From contig KE647341.1 of NCBI GenBank assembly GCA_000447185.1, positions 4,220 to 50,838 of the forward strand: a stretch of DNA of 46,619 nucleotides, given 5' to 3'. Positions 33,818 to 45,100 of this stretch are shown here, piece after piece. Within the stretch, counting starts at the first letter, position 1; each line of letters opens with the position of its first letter. A model generated the notes under the pieces. It worked only from the letters and a program-made list of their open reading frames with translations. It ran no database searches and was not told the origin of the DNA. The DNA comes from Vairimorpha apis BRL 01 (Eukaryota; Microsporidia; Nosematidae). The translations under genes and the position numbers were made by a program.

Positions 33818-34050
33818 CAATGTATATAATTTTATCAAATATATCTTAATAAATTCTGTTTTACAATAAATAAATATAATTTCATTCAACAATATCAATG
33901 TATATAATTTTATCAAATATATCTTAATAAATTCTGTATTACATTAAATAAATATAATTTCATTCAACAATATCAATGTATATAATTTTATCAAATATAT
34001 CTTAATAAATTCTGTTTTACATTTAATAAATATAATTTCATTCAACATAT
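33818..34050. repeat. Tandem array, 78-base unit, three copies
   Basis: caatgtatataattttatca begins at 33818, 33896 and 33974 (spacing 78 each). Copies differ at a few bases only. Confidence 0.9.
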
Positions 34051-34280
34051 TTCTATTTTAAACTTAAAAAAATTTAATAAACAACTATTTTACTAAAATA
34101 ATTAAAACAAATTCCTTTAACAAAAAAACTAACACATAAATATTTAATACTTAAACTAACTAGATGATCAATAAATTAGTTATATAATTTTCTTAACCTG
34201 AAACTGTATAAAATTTAAAAACATTATTACAATCATCTAGTTAATTTAAAAGAATAAATCCTGTTTAACTTACACTATAC

Positions 34281-35543
34281 CTAACAATTAATTTGAAAGT
34301 AATACATAATATACATGTAAAACATTAAAGCTGATACTAAGCAATCATCAAAAGTTTCTTTTAGTTTTTTATGACCATTAGATAGAATATCTTTTGCACT
34401 TGTACTAAAATTCTTCGATGATTTAACATTTAAATTTTCCTTACTTAATTTATTTTCTTTTTCGGTGATATTACGAGAAAAATTTAATTTAGAGTTACTG
34501 TCATCTTTTTTTGAAATCGAAATAATTATTTCTTTTAATTTTAGATCATTTTTTTTATCAACTAAGATTTCTTTTTGTAACCATGTAAGCTTAATTTTAA
34601 TTTCTTCAGCTAACTTATTATCTTCTTTAGTAATACTAGCATCTTCTTCAATTAATATATTATCTTCTTTAGTTGTCCTAGTATCTTCTTCAATTAATAT
34701 ATTATCTTCTTTTATAATACTTGTATTTTCTTCAATTAATATATTATCTTCTTTTATAATACTTGTATTTTCTTCAGTAATCCTAGAATCTTCTTTAATA
34801 ATACTTGTATCTTCTTCAGTAATTAAAATACCTTCGTCTTTAACTACATTCATTACTTCATCAAAATTATTAACTTCTTGTTCATCTTCAATAAAATTAA
34901 TCTTTTCTTTTATACTTATACTTAAACCATTCCCTTCTTCAGTATACAAATCAAATTTAAATTTTTCTTCCACATCTTCACCTATTCTCATATTTTCATC
35001 CATTTTTAATTCTAAATTTCCTTGCACTCGATTTTTAATTAAATTAATTTTTAACAAAGGTAACACTAATTTATGTCCAAAATCAACTTCAGTTTCTTTC
35101 TGTACTTCTTTTGATTCTCCATGTTCATAATTATTTGTTTTAAGTGAAATATACATCTCTTTACCTGATTCATTCATCATTATATAACAAGTATCTTGTG
35201 TACAAAGATTTTCATTTAGATCTACTTTCTTATCAATTAAAATATTACAAAGATTTTCATTTAGATCTACTTTCTTATCAAATAAAATATTACAAAATTT
35301 TTCATTTATATCTATTTTCGTATCAAATAAATTACTATTAAACGAAGAAGTCATTTTTTGTGGCTCAAGAACTGGTTTCTGTAAATCTAAACTTTCATTA
35401 TTTTGATTATGAAAATTTATACTTGTACTATTTTTTATATTTAAAATAACGTTACTAAAAGTAGGAGTTAACTTTTGTAACTGTTGAACCGGTTTCGAAG
35501 CATTAATAATGTGTAAATATTTTATTATAGTTAAAATTTTCAT
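34281..35543 (-). CDS. Hypothetical secreted or membrane protein with 14-residue acidic repeats
   Basis: 420 residues. The ATG has CCC two bases upstream (35545-35547). The first ~16 residues are moderately hydrophobic (MKILTIIKYLHIINAS), a weak signal peptide. A repeat of 15 residues (NENLCNILIDKKVDL) occurs two and a third times at about 80-114. A 14-residue acidic unit like DNILIEENTSIIKE occurs five times at about 238-307, with a partial sixth. The C-terminus is a hydrophobic segment rich in Tyr and Met (SALMFYMYIMYYF) that could anchor it. No known domain is seen. Both repeats are encoded by near-identical 45- and 42-base tandem units, so copy number may vary between strains. The leader, repeats and tail anchor suggest a surface protein (inference). 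Confidence 0.65.
   Translation of the reverse strand: MKILTIIKYLHIINASKPVQQLQKLTPTFSNVILNIKNSTSINFHNQNNESLDLQKPVLEPQKMTSSFNSNLFDTKIDINEKFCNILFDKKVDLNENLCNILIDKKVDLNENLCTQDTCYIMMNESGKEMYISLKTNNYEHGESKEVQKETEVDFGHKLVLPLLKINLIKNRVQGNLELKMDENMRIGEDVEEKFKFDLYTEEGNGLSISIKEKINFIEDEQEVNNFDEVMNVVKDEGILITEEDTSIIKEDSRITEENTSIIKEDNILIEENTSIIKEDNILIEEDTRTTKEDNILIEEDASITKEDNKLAEEIKIKLTWLQKEILVDKKNDLKLKEIIISISKKDDSNSKLNFSRNITEKENKLSKENLNVKSSKNFSTSAKDILSNGHKKLKETFDDCLVSALMFYMYIMYYFQINC
34623..34832 (-). repeat. Coding tandem repeat, 42-base unit, five copies
   Basis: Encodes variants of DNILIEENTSIIKE (residues ~238-307). The two central units are nearly identical at DNA level. Confidence 0.85.
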
Positions 35544-36599
35544 AGGGTTAAAGTTTTAGTTTCTTTTTATGTGTTTTTTTTGATTAATTTTAATTTATTT
35601 TTAAAGTAATTTTTAAGTTGTTATTTTTAAAAAATTGTATTTTTTTGTATTTATAATGTATAAATGAAATGAGTTAATAATATTTAATTTTTTAAGATTT
35701 GTTTTATTTATAGTATTTAATTTAATCATTAAATTAAAAAAAGCGATTTATGTATTTATAATGTAAATATAAATTTTTATTTTATTTAAGATAATTTTTA
35801 TTTGTAGTATTAAATTTAATCATAAAATAAAAAAATGCAATTTTCATATTTTTACTTTTATTTTTATTTTTTAAATTTTTTTCATAATTTATTTAAGATA
35901 ATTTTTATTTATAGTATTAAATTTAATCATTAAATTAAATAATGTGATTTCGGTATTTTATATAACTTACTTTTATTTTTTATAAATAGTATTTATTTAA
36001 TTGTGTTTATTTCAAATAAAATTATATTAAATTTTAATTAAATCCATGTCAATTTAAACAAAATAGAAAAAAAATTTATTGAAAGTGTTTAGATATCTAT
36101 TTAATTTTTTTTCTATTTTTAGAAAGTGTTTAGATATTTTAAATGTAAATTTTTAACTAATTTACAAAAAGTATTTTTTTTATTTTTAGATAAAATTTAG
36201 ATATTTTAAATGTAAATTATTAATAATATACAAAAAGTAAAATTGTTTTTTTATAATATTTTTACTTAAATTATTAAAGAATTTTTTTTGTGTTTTCTTT
36301 ATGCTTGTAAAAAAAATTTTTATTAAAATTTAACATATTTAATTAAGATTCTTTATTAAAAAATTTACTATTTTAAATTTTTTTTCAAATTGAAATTTTA
36401 TTTTTCTAAAAATATTTGTCACCATACTGCAATATGTAAAAGAACAATTGTTTTTTATATTAAAAAATATTATAAAAATTCTAAATTTTTGTTAAAGATT
36501 TACAAATTTTAATTTTTTTTAATATTTTCTTAAATTGAAAAAATATTCGAGATATAATAAATATAAAGATTTTGTATTACTTTAATTAATATTCATTTA
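35544..36599. other. AT-rich intergenic region with degenerate repeats
   Basis: tttaagataatttttattta followed by agtattaaatttaatca occurs about three times (35790-35950). No gene seen. Confidence 0.5.
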
Positions 36600-36930
36600 T
36601 AGGCTTACATTGTTAGCATTACGATTTTTAATTTTTTATTATCAACCATATGTTCTTTCATTAAAATTTGACAATCTAGACTATTTTCTATAGTTATGAT
36701 TCATGTTCGATTTTTAAAACTCCAAATTGCAAGTATGCTTGTATGCTGTTGCAATTATCAAATTATTTTCTATAATGTTCATGATAGCATGTTTTGATAT
36801 TTCTCATGTCATGGCATATGATATAATTTTTGTCTAATATATATTTTTATTTACATAGTGATTGAACAATATATATATTTATGTTTTTTCTCTGTTTCTA
36901 CAGCTATTATGTTGTCGAAACTTGTTATTT
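36600..36930 (-). pseudogene. Decayed 3' fragment of a related endonuclease-type retrotransposon
   Basis: Read on the minus strand in shifting frames, this stretch shows ITSFDNIIAVETEKKHKY (about 36875-36930). It aligns with the post-catalytic segment VTSIDNLQQVETEKLRKYD of the endonuclease at 480-1250. Further on, HEKYQNML and LQQHTSILAIW match the spacing of YHAKYRKALEI and YIQSVTLKKTL in that protein. Stops and frameshifts are frequent, and GC content is higher than in the surrounding DNA. It is therefore an old, dead insertion of a related but distinct subfamily, opposite in orientation to copies 1 and 2. Confidence 0.55.
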
Positions 36931-37379
36931 TTAAATCATTAATAATTATTTTTCTTTTCTTTATTGATAATGTATATATCATATATTTGAATTAAAATTT
37001 TTAACTGTTCGTATTCGGATATTTTAATTTCAGCTCATATATTTTATTACATATTTTTAATATTTAATTATCTTCATTTTATTAAATGATTAGTTAATTA
37101 TAATTAATTTACTTTAAATATTTTATAAAATTAAGTTAGTATATCTAAATTAAGATAACAAATGTAAATAATTAATTTGCTTTACTGATTTTCTTTAATC
37201 TTTATTTTATATAGATTTCGTTATGGAATCATAGGAGTATCATAAATTTCAACTATTGAAGATTACTTAATGTTATATTGTTTTTCTTTAAATTATTTCT
37301 TCTTTAATAATTTCTATAACTTAAACAAAATCATTGATTTTACTGTTATATTGTTTTACTCTAAATTAAATCTTCTTTG
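36931..37379. other. Degenerate sequence between the two mobile-element fragments
   Basis: One short minus-strand stretch (EYEQLKILIQIYDIYIINKEK, about 36950-37015) looks coding-like but has no recognised match; probably part of the same dead insertion. Confidence 0.3.
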
Positions 37380-37560
37380 ATAATTTTCCGTAGTTTTACT
37401 AGAAACACAAATCTCACTACCTTTTTGTTTTAATTTATATTGTTTTCCATTGATAAGTTTTGTACCTTCTCTAAGAGACAATTATCTTATTAACTTCTCT
37501 AAGTTTTTCTCTATCTAATCTTCATCAACACTATTCTGGCAATAGCTTCGTATTTTTCAT
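37380..37560 (-). pseudogene. Decayed coding fragment sharing a segment with 46241-46282
   Basis: The minus strand reads a protein-like stretch of about 60 codons (YCQNSVDED, then IEKNLEKLIR, LSLREGTKLINGKQYKLKQK, GSEICVSSKTTENYQRRFN) broken by two in-frame stops. The segment at 37503-37545 is closely matched at 46241-46282, including the same TAG codon after GAT and before ATAGAGAAAAAC. It lies just upstream, in the same sense, of the retrotransposon fragment at 36600-36930 and probably belongs to a related mobile element. Identity of the protein is not known. Confidence 0.45.
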
Positions 37561-38286
37561 ATATAATAAATATTTTGATTCAATTTTTTATATTTTTTAT
37601 ATTTTTAATTTATTTAAATTAGTTTATTCGAAATTAAAAATTGGTTAAAAAATTTTTTGTATGTATGATTCAGTATGATGCATAATTTATCATTTTGAAA
37701 AAAATATTAATTAATTAATTTTTATAATATATAAAGTTTATTTTTACAAATTATTATTTTTGAGTTTTTAAATTTGTTTAAAATGTTAATATAAAATGCT
37801 ATATTTATAATTAATCAATATTAAATCAAATAGTATATGTATAAACATTTAAAAAAATTTTACTCAATTTTTATTTTTTTTATATAGTTAAACAGTTATT
37901 AAATTTTATTTAAAATAGCTTATTTTAATATTTTTAAATATTAGTTTAATTATTATTTATTAAAAGTATTCATATGGTATAAGAAATGATTTAAATGTTT
38001 ATAAGTAAATTTTTTTTAATTCTAAATATAGATGTTAATTATAAAATAAAAGAAGTATAAAAAAAAAAATTTTTTGTTCATGTTTCTATAAAAAAATTTT
38101 ATAAATATAAATAAACTACTAATAATTTATATTTTATATAATATAATACTTCCTTTAAACACTAAAAAATATATATATATTTAAATTTTTGTAAATTTTT
38201 TAACTTTATACAAAAATATCTAAATATATAAACATTTTTTAATATAAATTACATCTTACACACACAATACTATTCTTTTACAATAC
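37561..38286. other. AT-rich intergenic region
   Basis: No gene or RNA seen. Confidence 0.5.
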
Positions 38287-39047
38287 TTAACTAAATGATA
38301 CTATAAATTTATAACATATTAATCCAGATAATAAAAAACACAATATAATTGTACACGTTAACAAATTACATTTAAATTTATTATTATCACATAATGAACT
38401 TTCATTTCTATTACTCTCTTCTAAGATTATTTTTCGTTCAATAAGATTAACCATTTTATTTTCCTTGTTTGGTTCATTTAAATGAACTGTTTGTTCTTCT
38501 AATGAATTTGGACTTACTTCTAATAACCTTTCAGATTGAACATTAATGACTATATCATCATTTATAGTAGAGTTATGTATTTTAGAAATATCTTCTTTAT
38601 TTTCATTAAACTCTTGTAACTCATAAATAACTTCTAATGTAGGACTTGGTTTAAAACCTAGTACTTTTTTTCTACTTCTAAGGATTTTACATTTAAATTT
38701 TTAATAGTCTTACAATTTATGTTTTTTAAATTAAAATTATCTAATTGTTCTTTTGTAATTTCGTCTTTAATATTATTTAAATTGCTTAATAAAGTTTTCA
38801 ATTCTATAATGGCGTTAGCGTTACCTTCATTTTTATCGTTCAAAACTAAATCGTTATTTTTAGTAAGGTTATGTAAAGTATCATGTCTGATCAAATCAGA
38901 TTCATTTAAATTTTGTTTATTTAATATTGATACTAAACTTTGTGATTCATCTTCTTTTTGTATACATATTGTGTTTTTATCAGATTTTAAATTTGTACAA
39001 TTTATCATAAATAAAATAATCATTAATTTTAAAAAACAATTTATCAT
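38287..39047 (-). CDS. Hypothetical type I membrane protein, paralogue of 40299-40870
   Basis: About 253 residues after joining two frames. The first frame ends at 38658 beside the T7 run 38665-38671. One extra base continues it (VLGFKPSPTLEVIYELQEF) through about 125 more residues to a clear C-terminal membrane helix (LLTCTIILCFLLSGLICYKF) and a stop at 38287. The leader MINCFLKLMIILFMINCTNL is a signal peptide and resembles MNIIFKLILVLLIIKCSNL of the next gene, including the following SDKN/SNKI, so the two are a family. An upstream in-frame ATG at 39149 arises from a 102-base duplication, but only the inner start (39047) has an intact CCC next to it. The central part is acidic and Asn-rich. 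Function unknown; surface location is inferred. Confidence 0.68.
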
Positions 39048-39228
39048 ATGGGCGATACTTTTTAAAATATTTATATTTTTAAATTTTAATTTAAACTTTT
39101 GAAAAAATTTAAATAAAGTGATCATAAATTTTAAAAAACAATTTATCATATGGTCGATACTTTTTTAAATATTTATATTTTTAAATTTTAATTTAAACTT
39201 TCAAAAAAATTCAAATTAAATAAATGAT
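39021..39228. repeat. Tandem duplication of the 5' leader, 102-base unit, two copies
   Basis: Copies begin at 39021 and 39123 (cataaattttaaaaaacaat) and include the ATG and signal-peptide start of the gene at 38287-39047. The unit is 34 codons, so the outer copy adds an in-frame ATG and 34 residues. Confidence 0.85.
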
Positions 39229-40298
39229 TTATCAAATATAAATTATTAGTATTTTTAAAAATATTTTAAAGTACTAATAATATAAAAGTATTATTATTTA
39301 TTAAGATTATTAACAATATAAAATATTTATTGAGATATTTTAGAAATTTAGTTTTGAAAAAAGTATTATAAAAAATTATTTTATAAAGATTATTAACAAT
39401 ATTAAATGTTTGTGAAATATTATAGGAATTTAGTTTTTAAAAAAGTATTATAAAAAATATTTATTAAGATTATTAACAATATAAAAGATTTATTAAGATA
39501 TTTTAGAAATTTATTTTATATTTTAAAAAAGTTGTTTTATTTAAAGTACTAAACTTATAATTTCACAATATATTAAAATATTTTTTAAAAAATTATTTGA
39601 ATAAATATTTATTTGAAATGTTACAAAAAGCATAAATAAAACAAATTGTTATTTACATTTTTCAATTCAAACTTAATATAAATATACATTTTAAAAAAAT
39701 TATTTTCCTAATTTTTCTTTATTTAAAATGTTTAGCTTTTATTGATTGAATAAATTCATAACTTTAATTATTTTAAAATAAAAAAGTGTAATTTTTATTT
39801 TTTTATAATTTTTTGATTTAATAAATTCTTTCAAAATTTGATTTAAATAAGAAATACTTTAATAAATTTTAATAAAAAAACATTTTTATTTTTTAAAACA
39901 TCCAATACTCAAATAATTAATTATATTCTGTATAATTATTTTTTTAGAAAAATTATTTTTTAAATTTTTAAGATAATTTGATTTTTTTAAATACATTTTA
40001 TAAATATTACACAACGACATACTTTTGATTTATTTAATGTAAATTTATGAATACATAAAAAAGTATTTTTCTTTTTTAAATATTAAATAAACTTAAATTA
40101 ATATATAAATCATTTAAACTTACAGTAAATTTATAAACATATAATGAAAAAATATTTTTCTTTTTTAGACTTAAATAAAATATAATTAATATACAAATCA
40201 GTTAAACATATTGTAAATTTAAAAACATTAAATAAAAATATTTATTAATTAAAAATCTATTTTTTTCGTTATAATAATATTTTTTCGTTAATTAAAAC
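39229..40298. other. AT-rich intergenic region with short repeats
   Basis: tattaagattattaacaata followed by taaaatatttattgagatat recurs about three times (39298-39510). No gene seen. Confidence 0.5.
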
Positions 40299-40870
40299 TT
40301 AATATATAGTATAAATTAAAAGACCAAAAAAAACTATTAGTATTAATGCATTTAAAAATATAGCCACTCGAATAAATTCATTTAAACAAGGTTCAGCGTT
40401 ATTTTTTTGTAAACTAAGAATTTCATTAACTATTCCTATAACAGATTCACGGTTACATGGTTGTATTTGTCCAGAAACGGTTGGCATATAACCTAATAAT
40501 GTTTGTTGTTCTAATAAATCAAGAGATAGATTTGTATATGAAGTTTCAATAGGTTGAATATCGATTATTGTATCATCATTTGAGATAATATTTATGATAA
40601 AACTATCTGAATCAGAATCGTATAAATTGGAATTCTCTATAATAGAACAATTTTTCTTTTTTTAATTTTAGATTCATCTTTATTTATTTCTTGTAATTCA
40701 ATAGAACTTTTATTTAATGGATTTGTTTCGATGTTTAAGAATTTTAAGTCTGTTTCTTTGATTTTATTTAATTCATTAAAATTTTCTTTGGTAGAATTAA
40801 TTTTATTAGATTCCAAATTCGAACATTTTATAATTAATAAAACCAGTATTAATTTAAAAATAATATTCAT
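40299..40870 (-). CDS. Hypothetical type I membrane protein, paralogue of 38287-39047
   Basis: About 190 residues after joining two frames. The first frame, from ATG 40870 with signal peptide MNIIFKLILVLLIIKCSNLE, stops at 40637. The T7 run at 40657-40663 lies just before; one more base opens the frame through NCSIIENSNLYDSDSDSF and QPIETSYTNLSLDLLEQQ into the frame that holds SGQIQPCNRES and ends in a membrane helix (FLNALILIVFFGLLIYTIY). The resulting protein has a leader, an acidic Asn/Ser-rich middle and a C-terminal anchor, the same plan as its neighbour. The frame is open to a TTG at 40882, but the ATG fits better with the leader. No family recognised. Confidence 0.68.
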
Positions 40871-42185
40871 TTTGTAGGTCAAACGTTAAAAAATTATTTA
40901 AATAATAAAAAATTTAATTAAAGCTTTTCAATTTAGTCATTTTTTTAAAAAAAGAATAATATATATATTTTTTTGTATTAAAATATAAATTATTTTATTT
41001 TAACTAGTTGTAATCATAAATTTATTTTTATTGTTTTATAAATTTTTTTAATATATTAATAAAAAGTTTTTGATTAAATTTAAAATTTTTTAAATTAAAA
41101 TCTAAAATTTTTAAAAAATTAAAACTTTAAAATATACTATAATGTGAATAAATTTTATTAAAGTTTTTTCAGAATGTATGTGATAAAAAAAAATTATTGA
41201 TTTTATAAATATTTAAATTTTCATTTAATGTTCTATATTGATGAATAATTATATATATAATTGAAAAAAATATCTTTTAAATTTTATAAATCAATCTTAT
41301 TGTTTTTTTTAGATAAATAAAATTTTTAAAAAATATATATAAAAAAATATTAAACAAATATTAAGAGCGTCATATTTTTTATTTAAAAAGGTTAAATTTA
41401 ATTTTTATTATTCTAATGTTTTTTCTATTATAATTTTAAATCTGACACTAATTTACTTTTTAATAACATTTTAAATATATAGCATAGTAATGTAATTAGA
41501 TGCATAATTCCTTATTATGAAAGCATAATATATTAAAATATTTTTACTATGTTATATTTAGTTTAAGAGATATATTTAATTACAAATCTGAGATACAAAT
41601 AGATAAAATGATGCAATAAAAAAATTAAATTTATGTGTTAGAAAAAAAAGTAATTCTTTTTGTAAGGATAAATATTACTTTCCAAGATCTTTTCACAATT
41701 ATGTGCAATAAATATTAATAAAAGTCAACAAACTTTTTTAATAATAAGCCGGGTTTAAAATAATTAATTTTGTGTCATAGCATTTCATATTGACGAAATA
41801 CAACAATAAATCAAAAAACAATCATCATTAAAACCTAATATCATGTTAATGTATTTTAATTGCTTTATAATATTTTTCTTAATCAATGACGATACCATAA
41901 CGAGGATAATGTGTAGAGAATGTTCAAAAAACCAATTAAATATTATAATAATACATATTTTAAAAAGAACAGATGATAATATTAGTGATATAAACAACAA
42001 AATATTAAACTATGAACATAAAATATAACAAAGAATGTAAGGTATAAAATGTTGTAAAACTGAAAATGAAACTAATTGAATAAAAAACCCTTAAATGTTA
42101 ACTCAATAAGTTGTTAAGTTTGTAAAATACGATTTTATAAATCAAAAAACAATCATATATATATTTCTAATTTTACATATATAAA
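40871..42185. other. Intergenic region upstream of retrotransposon copy 2
   Basis: Mostly A/T-rich. A less biased stretch at 41640-42060 includes a short open frame (41843-42028; IMCRECSKNQLN, KRTDDNISDINNKIL) and two copies of aaatcaaaaaacaatcat at 41808-41825 and 42139-42156. The phrase acccttaaat at 42088-42097 also occurs at the 3' end of the element. It may be the 5' untranslated region or the tail of another insertion. Confidence 0.35.
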
Positions 42186-45100
42186 ATGGATGGTATAAAT
42201 GAAAAATCAGGAGAAAACAACCATGAACAAAAAACAGATATTAAAAATGCTATAAACTCAGACAAACATGATAAAAATGTAATAAACGAAGAGACTTAAC
42301 AATATAAGCAGTTTTACGCCTTCCCGGTTCTGCTATTATCAATCTAATCTTTCAAAGAATTTTGGTCAACAGAAACATCTAAAATTATACTTAAGAGATT
42401 TGAAAGGATGCCTAGAGGAGGATATAAGATGGCAATAGATGTATTTTGCAAAAATTTAATGACCTAGTTACTACGGATGTGGTAAAAAAAGAGCACATGA
42501 CAATCTTGAGAATGAATTAGAAAGAATTATTTCTAATAAAACTTATAAATTTAAGTAAAGTACAAAATGATTTAAAAAAATAAGTGAGGTTATTGAAGAG
42601 GTTATAGGCCATAATCAAGAAAGGTATATTATTGCCAAAGGCTATGTTTATGATGAAAACGGAAAATCATTTGAACGAAATTTACAAAATTTGGAAAGGA
42701 CTTATAAGTTACCGCGAGATAACATGGATGTCGAGCTAATACAAAACATTAACAATGTGATTGGGGAATATATAAAGACTACCTCCTTCAAATCTGTCTG
42801 ATGTGGCACGTGTGATACAATCAGCATAAAGTACCTATAAGGTAATAAAAAAGAAAACAAGGAAAAAATCAGAATGGTGTAATAATATTGAAAAGAAAAT
42901 TGTGTTGTATATTTAGAAACTTTCTGCACTGGTTAAATATAAAGATCTTACAGAACTAAAAATCAAGAAATAATTAAAAAGGCAAGAAAATTAAAGAAAA
43001 TATGATAGATTACTTATTAAAAAAGGTGATTTTGAGGTTCAAAATCAAAAATTAAAAATATGATTACAAAAAGAACTTAAAATTCTATGGTAAAATATTG
43101 GAATTCAGATACACGAATAGAAAATTCGAATTATATAGAGGTAAATTTTACCGAGACATTGAAACAGTACAATCCAGTATAAATTCTAATATAAAGACGG
43201 ACGAAGTTGTAAAATTTTGGAATAACATGTGGAATGAAGATTTACTAGATAATAGTGATAAATATCAAGAATTTTTAAGCGATTATGTTCCAAAAGAGTC
43301 TCAAAACCAACTTGAGTTTATAAGTGAAAGGTCTTTTTATGAAATTATTTCTTTTTTACAAAACTTGAAGGCAGCTAGATGAGATGATATTTTAAATTTT
43401 TATATTACGTGGATTAGTTCTCTACACGAGACTTCGTATAAATTAATAAAGGAAATATGTTTTTATATGTTACTCAAGTAGAATGATTATATACAGGCAG
43501 CACTTTTTGGTACCGAAAAAAAGAAGTGACAAAAGGGTCACATTTTAGACCAATAACATGCATGTCATATCTTTATAAACTAATGACTAAATAATGTAAC
43601 TAAAACCATGCAATTAGAGCTTGTAGAAAGAGAAATTATATCTGAAAATCAACTGGGCACAATAAGAAATGTACAAGGTGAGAAAAAGCAGGCAATGATA
43701 ATATAGCATTAAACAAGCAATATAATAATAAGCTTAAAACATTGTGTATTAATGTAAAAAAAGCATTTGACTTAATAGATCATAAGTACTTACTTAGATG
43801 CATAGATTCATTAAGCTTTCCAGTATGGGTAAAAAGTTTTATTAGATTAATTATAAAAAATGGACAGTTAATATTATATATAACAACAAAAAAATATTAA
43901 CAAAAAGAATTAAAAAAAGTATATTACAAGATAATAGCTTGTCGCCTCTTCTTTTTATAATAATAATGGATCCTTTAAGCAAAAGACTTAATAGTATGTT
44001 ACCAAAAATACAAATACCATTAAGTGATCAAAAAAGCTATTCTACGAATCATTTACTATTTATAGACGATCTTAAAATCCTTGCGGAGAGCGATTCAACA
44101 CTTCAGATAATAACAACAGAAACAAAAAGATTTTTTATTACAATAAGACTGGAAATGAACGTCGAGAATCTGTCACTTAACCCTTGATATCATCAATTAA
44201 CAACACAATGCTTTTGAGTAATAATGACTATTACAAATATTTGGGAATAATTGAGGACAAAACAAGCAAACCTAAGAAGAAAAACAAGGAATTTATAACC
44301 AAAAAATAAAGAGAAGAATTGAAATGTTTTGTAAAACCAACTTAAATGATACTAACCTTATAAAAACATCAATAAATAAATAATTTTTCTCTTAAATTAT
44401 TATATAGGTTTACTTAATATTGAGCCAAAATTTTTTAATATATTAGAACACAAAAATAGACAGATTTTAATACTACATGGAATTCATTTACAACCTGTCT
44501 GCAAAGAAAAAATATATCTGAACCAAAAATAATAAGGACCAGGACTTGCATCAGCAAACTTAAGTCTGGAACAATGCTTCTTAAATTAATGTACAATTTA
44601 AATTAAAAAAAGATATATTTAAACTAAGCATGCAATTTTAAAGATACAATCAGAAAGACAGACACATTTTTCAACAATTATAAAATTTCTCAACGAGAAA
44701 TATAGCTTAAAGAAAAATTTAATTGAGTAATTACACAATGCACAAAGTTCCGAATTTATAAACGATAGAAAAAACCGGATTTATCATAAAAAGTTAATAG
44801 TTGGGCGTGAAAAGAATTAGTTTATCCAAAAGATTTATCGTTGTGGCTACACAAAGGTAACAATTCTATAAGACAATAAAGTAAGCTGTGTTTTTTAATC
44901 GATAGAAGCATATTTTTCAATGATAGCAACATATGTCCACATTGAAATCAATCGAAAAGAACAGTCGACCATATGGCTAAGCGTTGTGAGAAGATTTTGG
45001 GACACGATTATATAAGGGGCTTCAATGAAATTGTAAAGTGTTTGCATTTGCTTTTACCCAAAAATTTTATATTGAGATATCAGGAAAAATGTTAAGAACT

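Larger units (their letters stand above)
30176..34280. other. Four-kilobase gene-free region dominated by tandem and dispersed repeats
   Basis: No coding or RNA signal. G/T-rich short repeats at 30210-30430 (variants of tgtaatgttgttattt), then units near aaataaattatgtttgtaatta at 30592-30680, the 88-base array at 31448-31755, dispersed phrases at 31770-32460, ttaatacttctttaaaagag repeats at 32810-32970, and the 78-base array at 33818-34050. It resembles satellite DNA; a centromeric or subtelomeric role cannot be judged. Confidence 0.6.

Noticed and set aside
31448..34050. CRISPR array
   Set aside because: The units are tandem with no unique spacers, in a eukaryotic genome.
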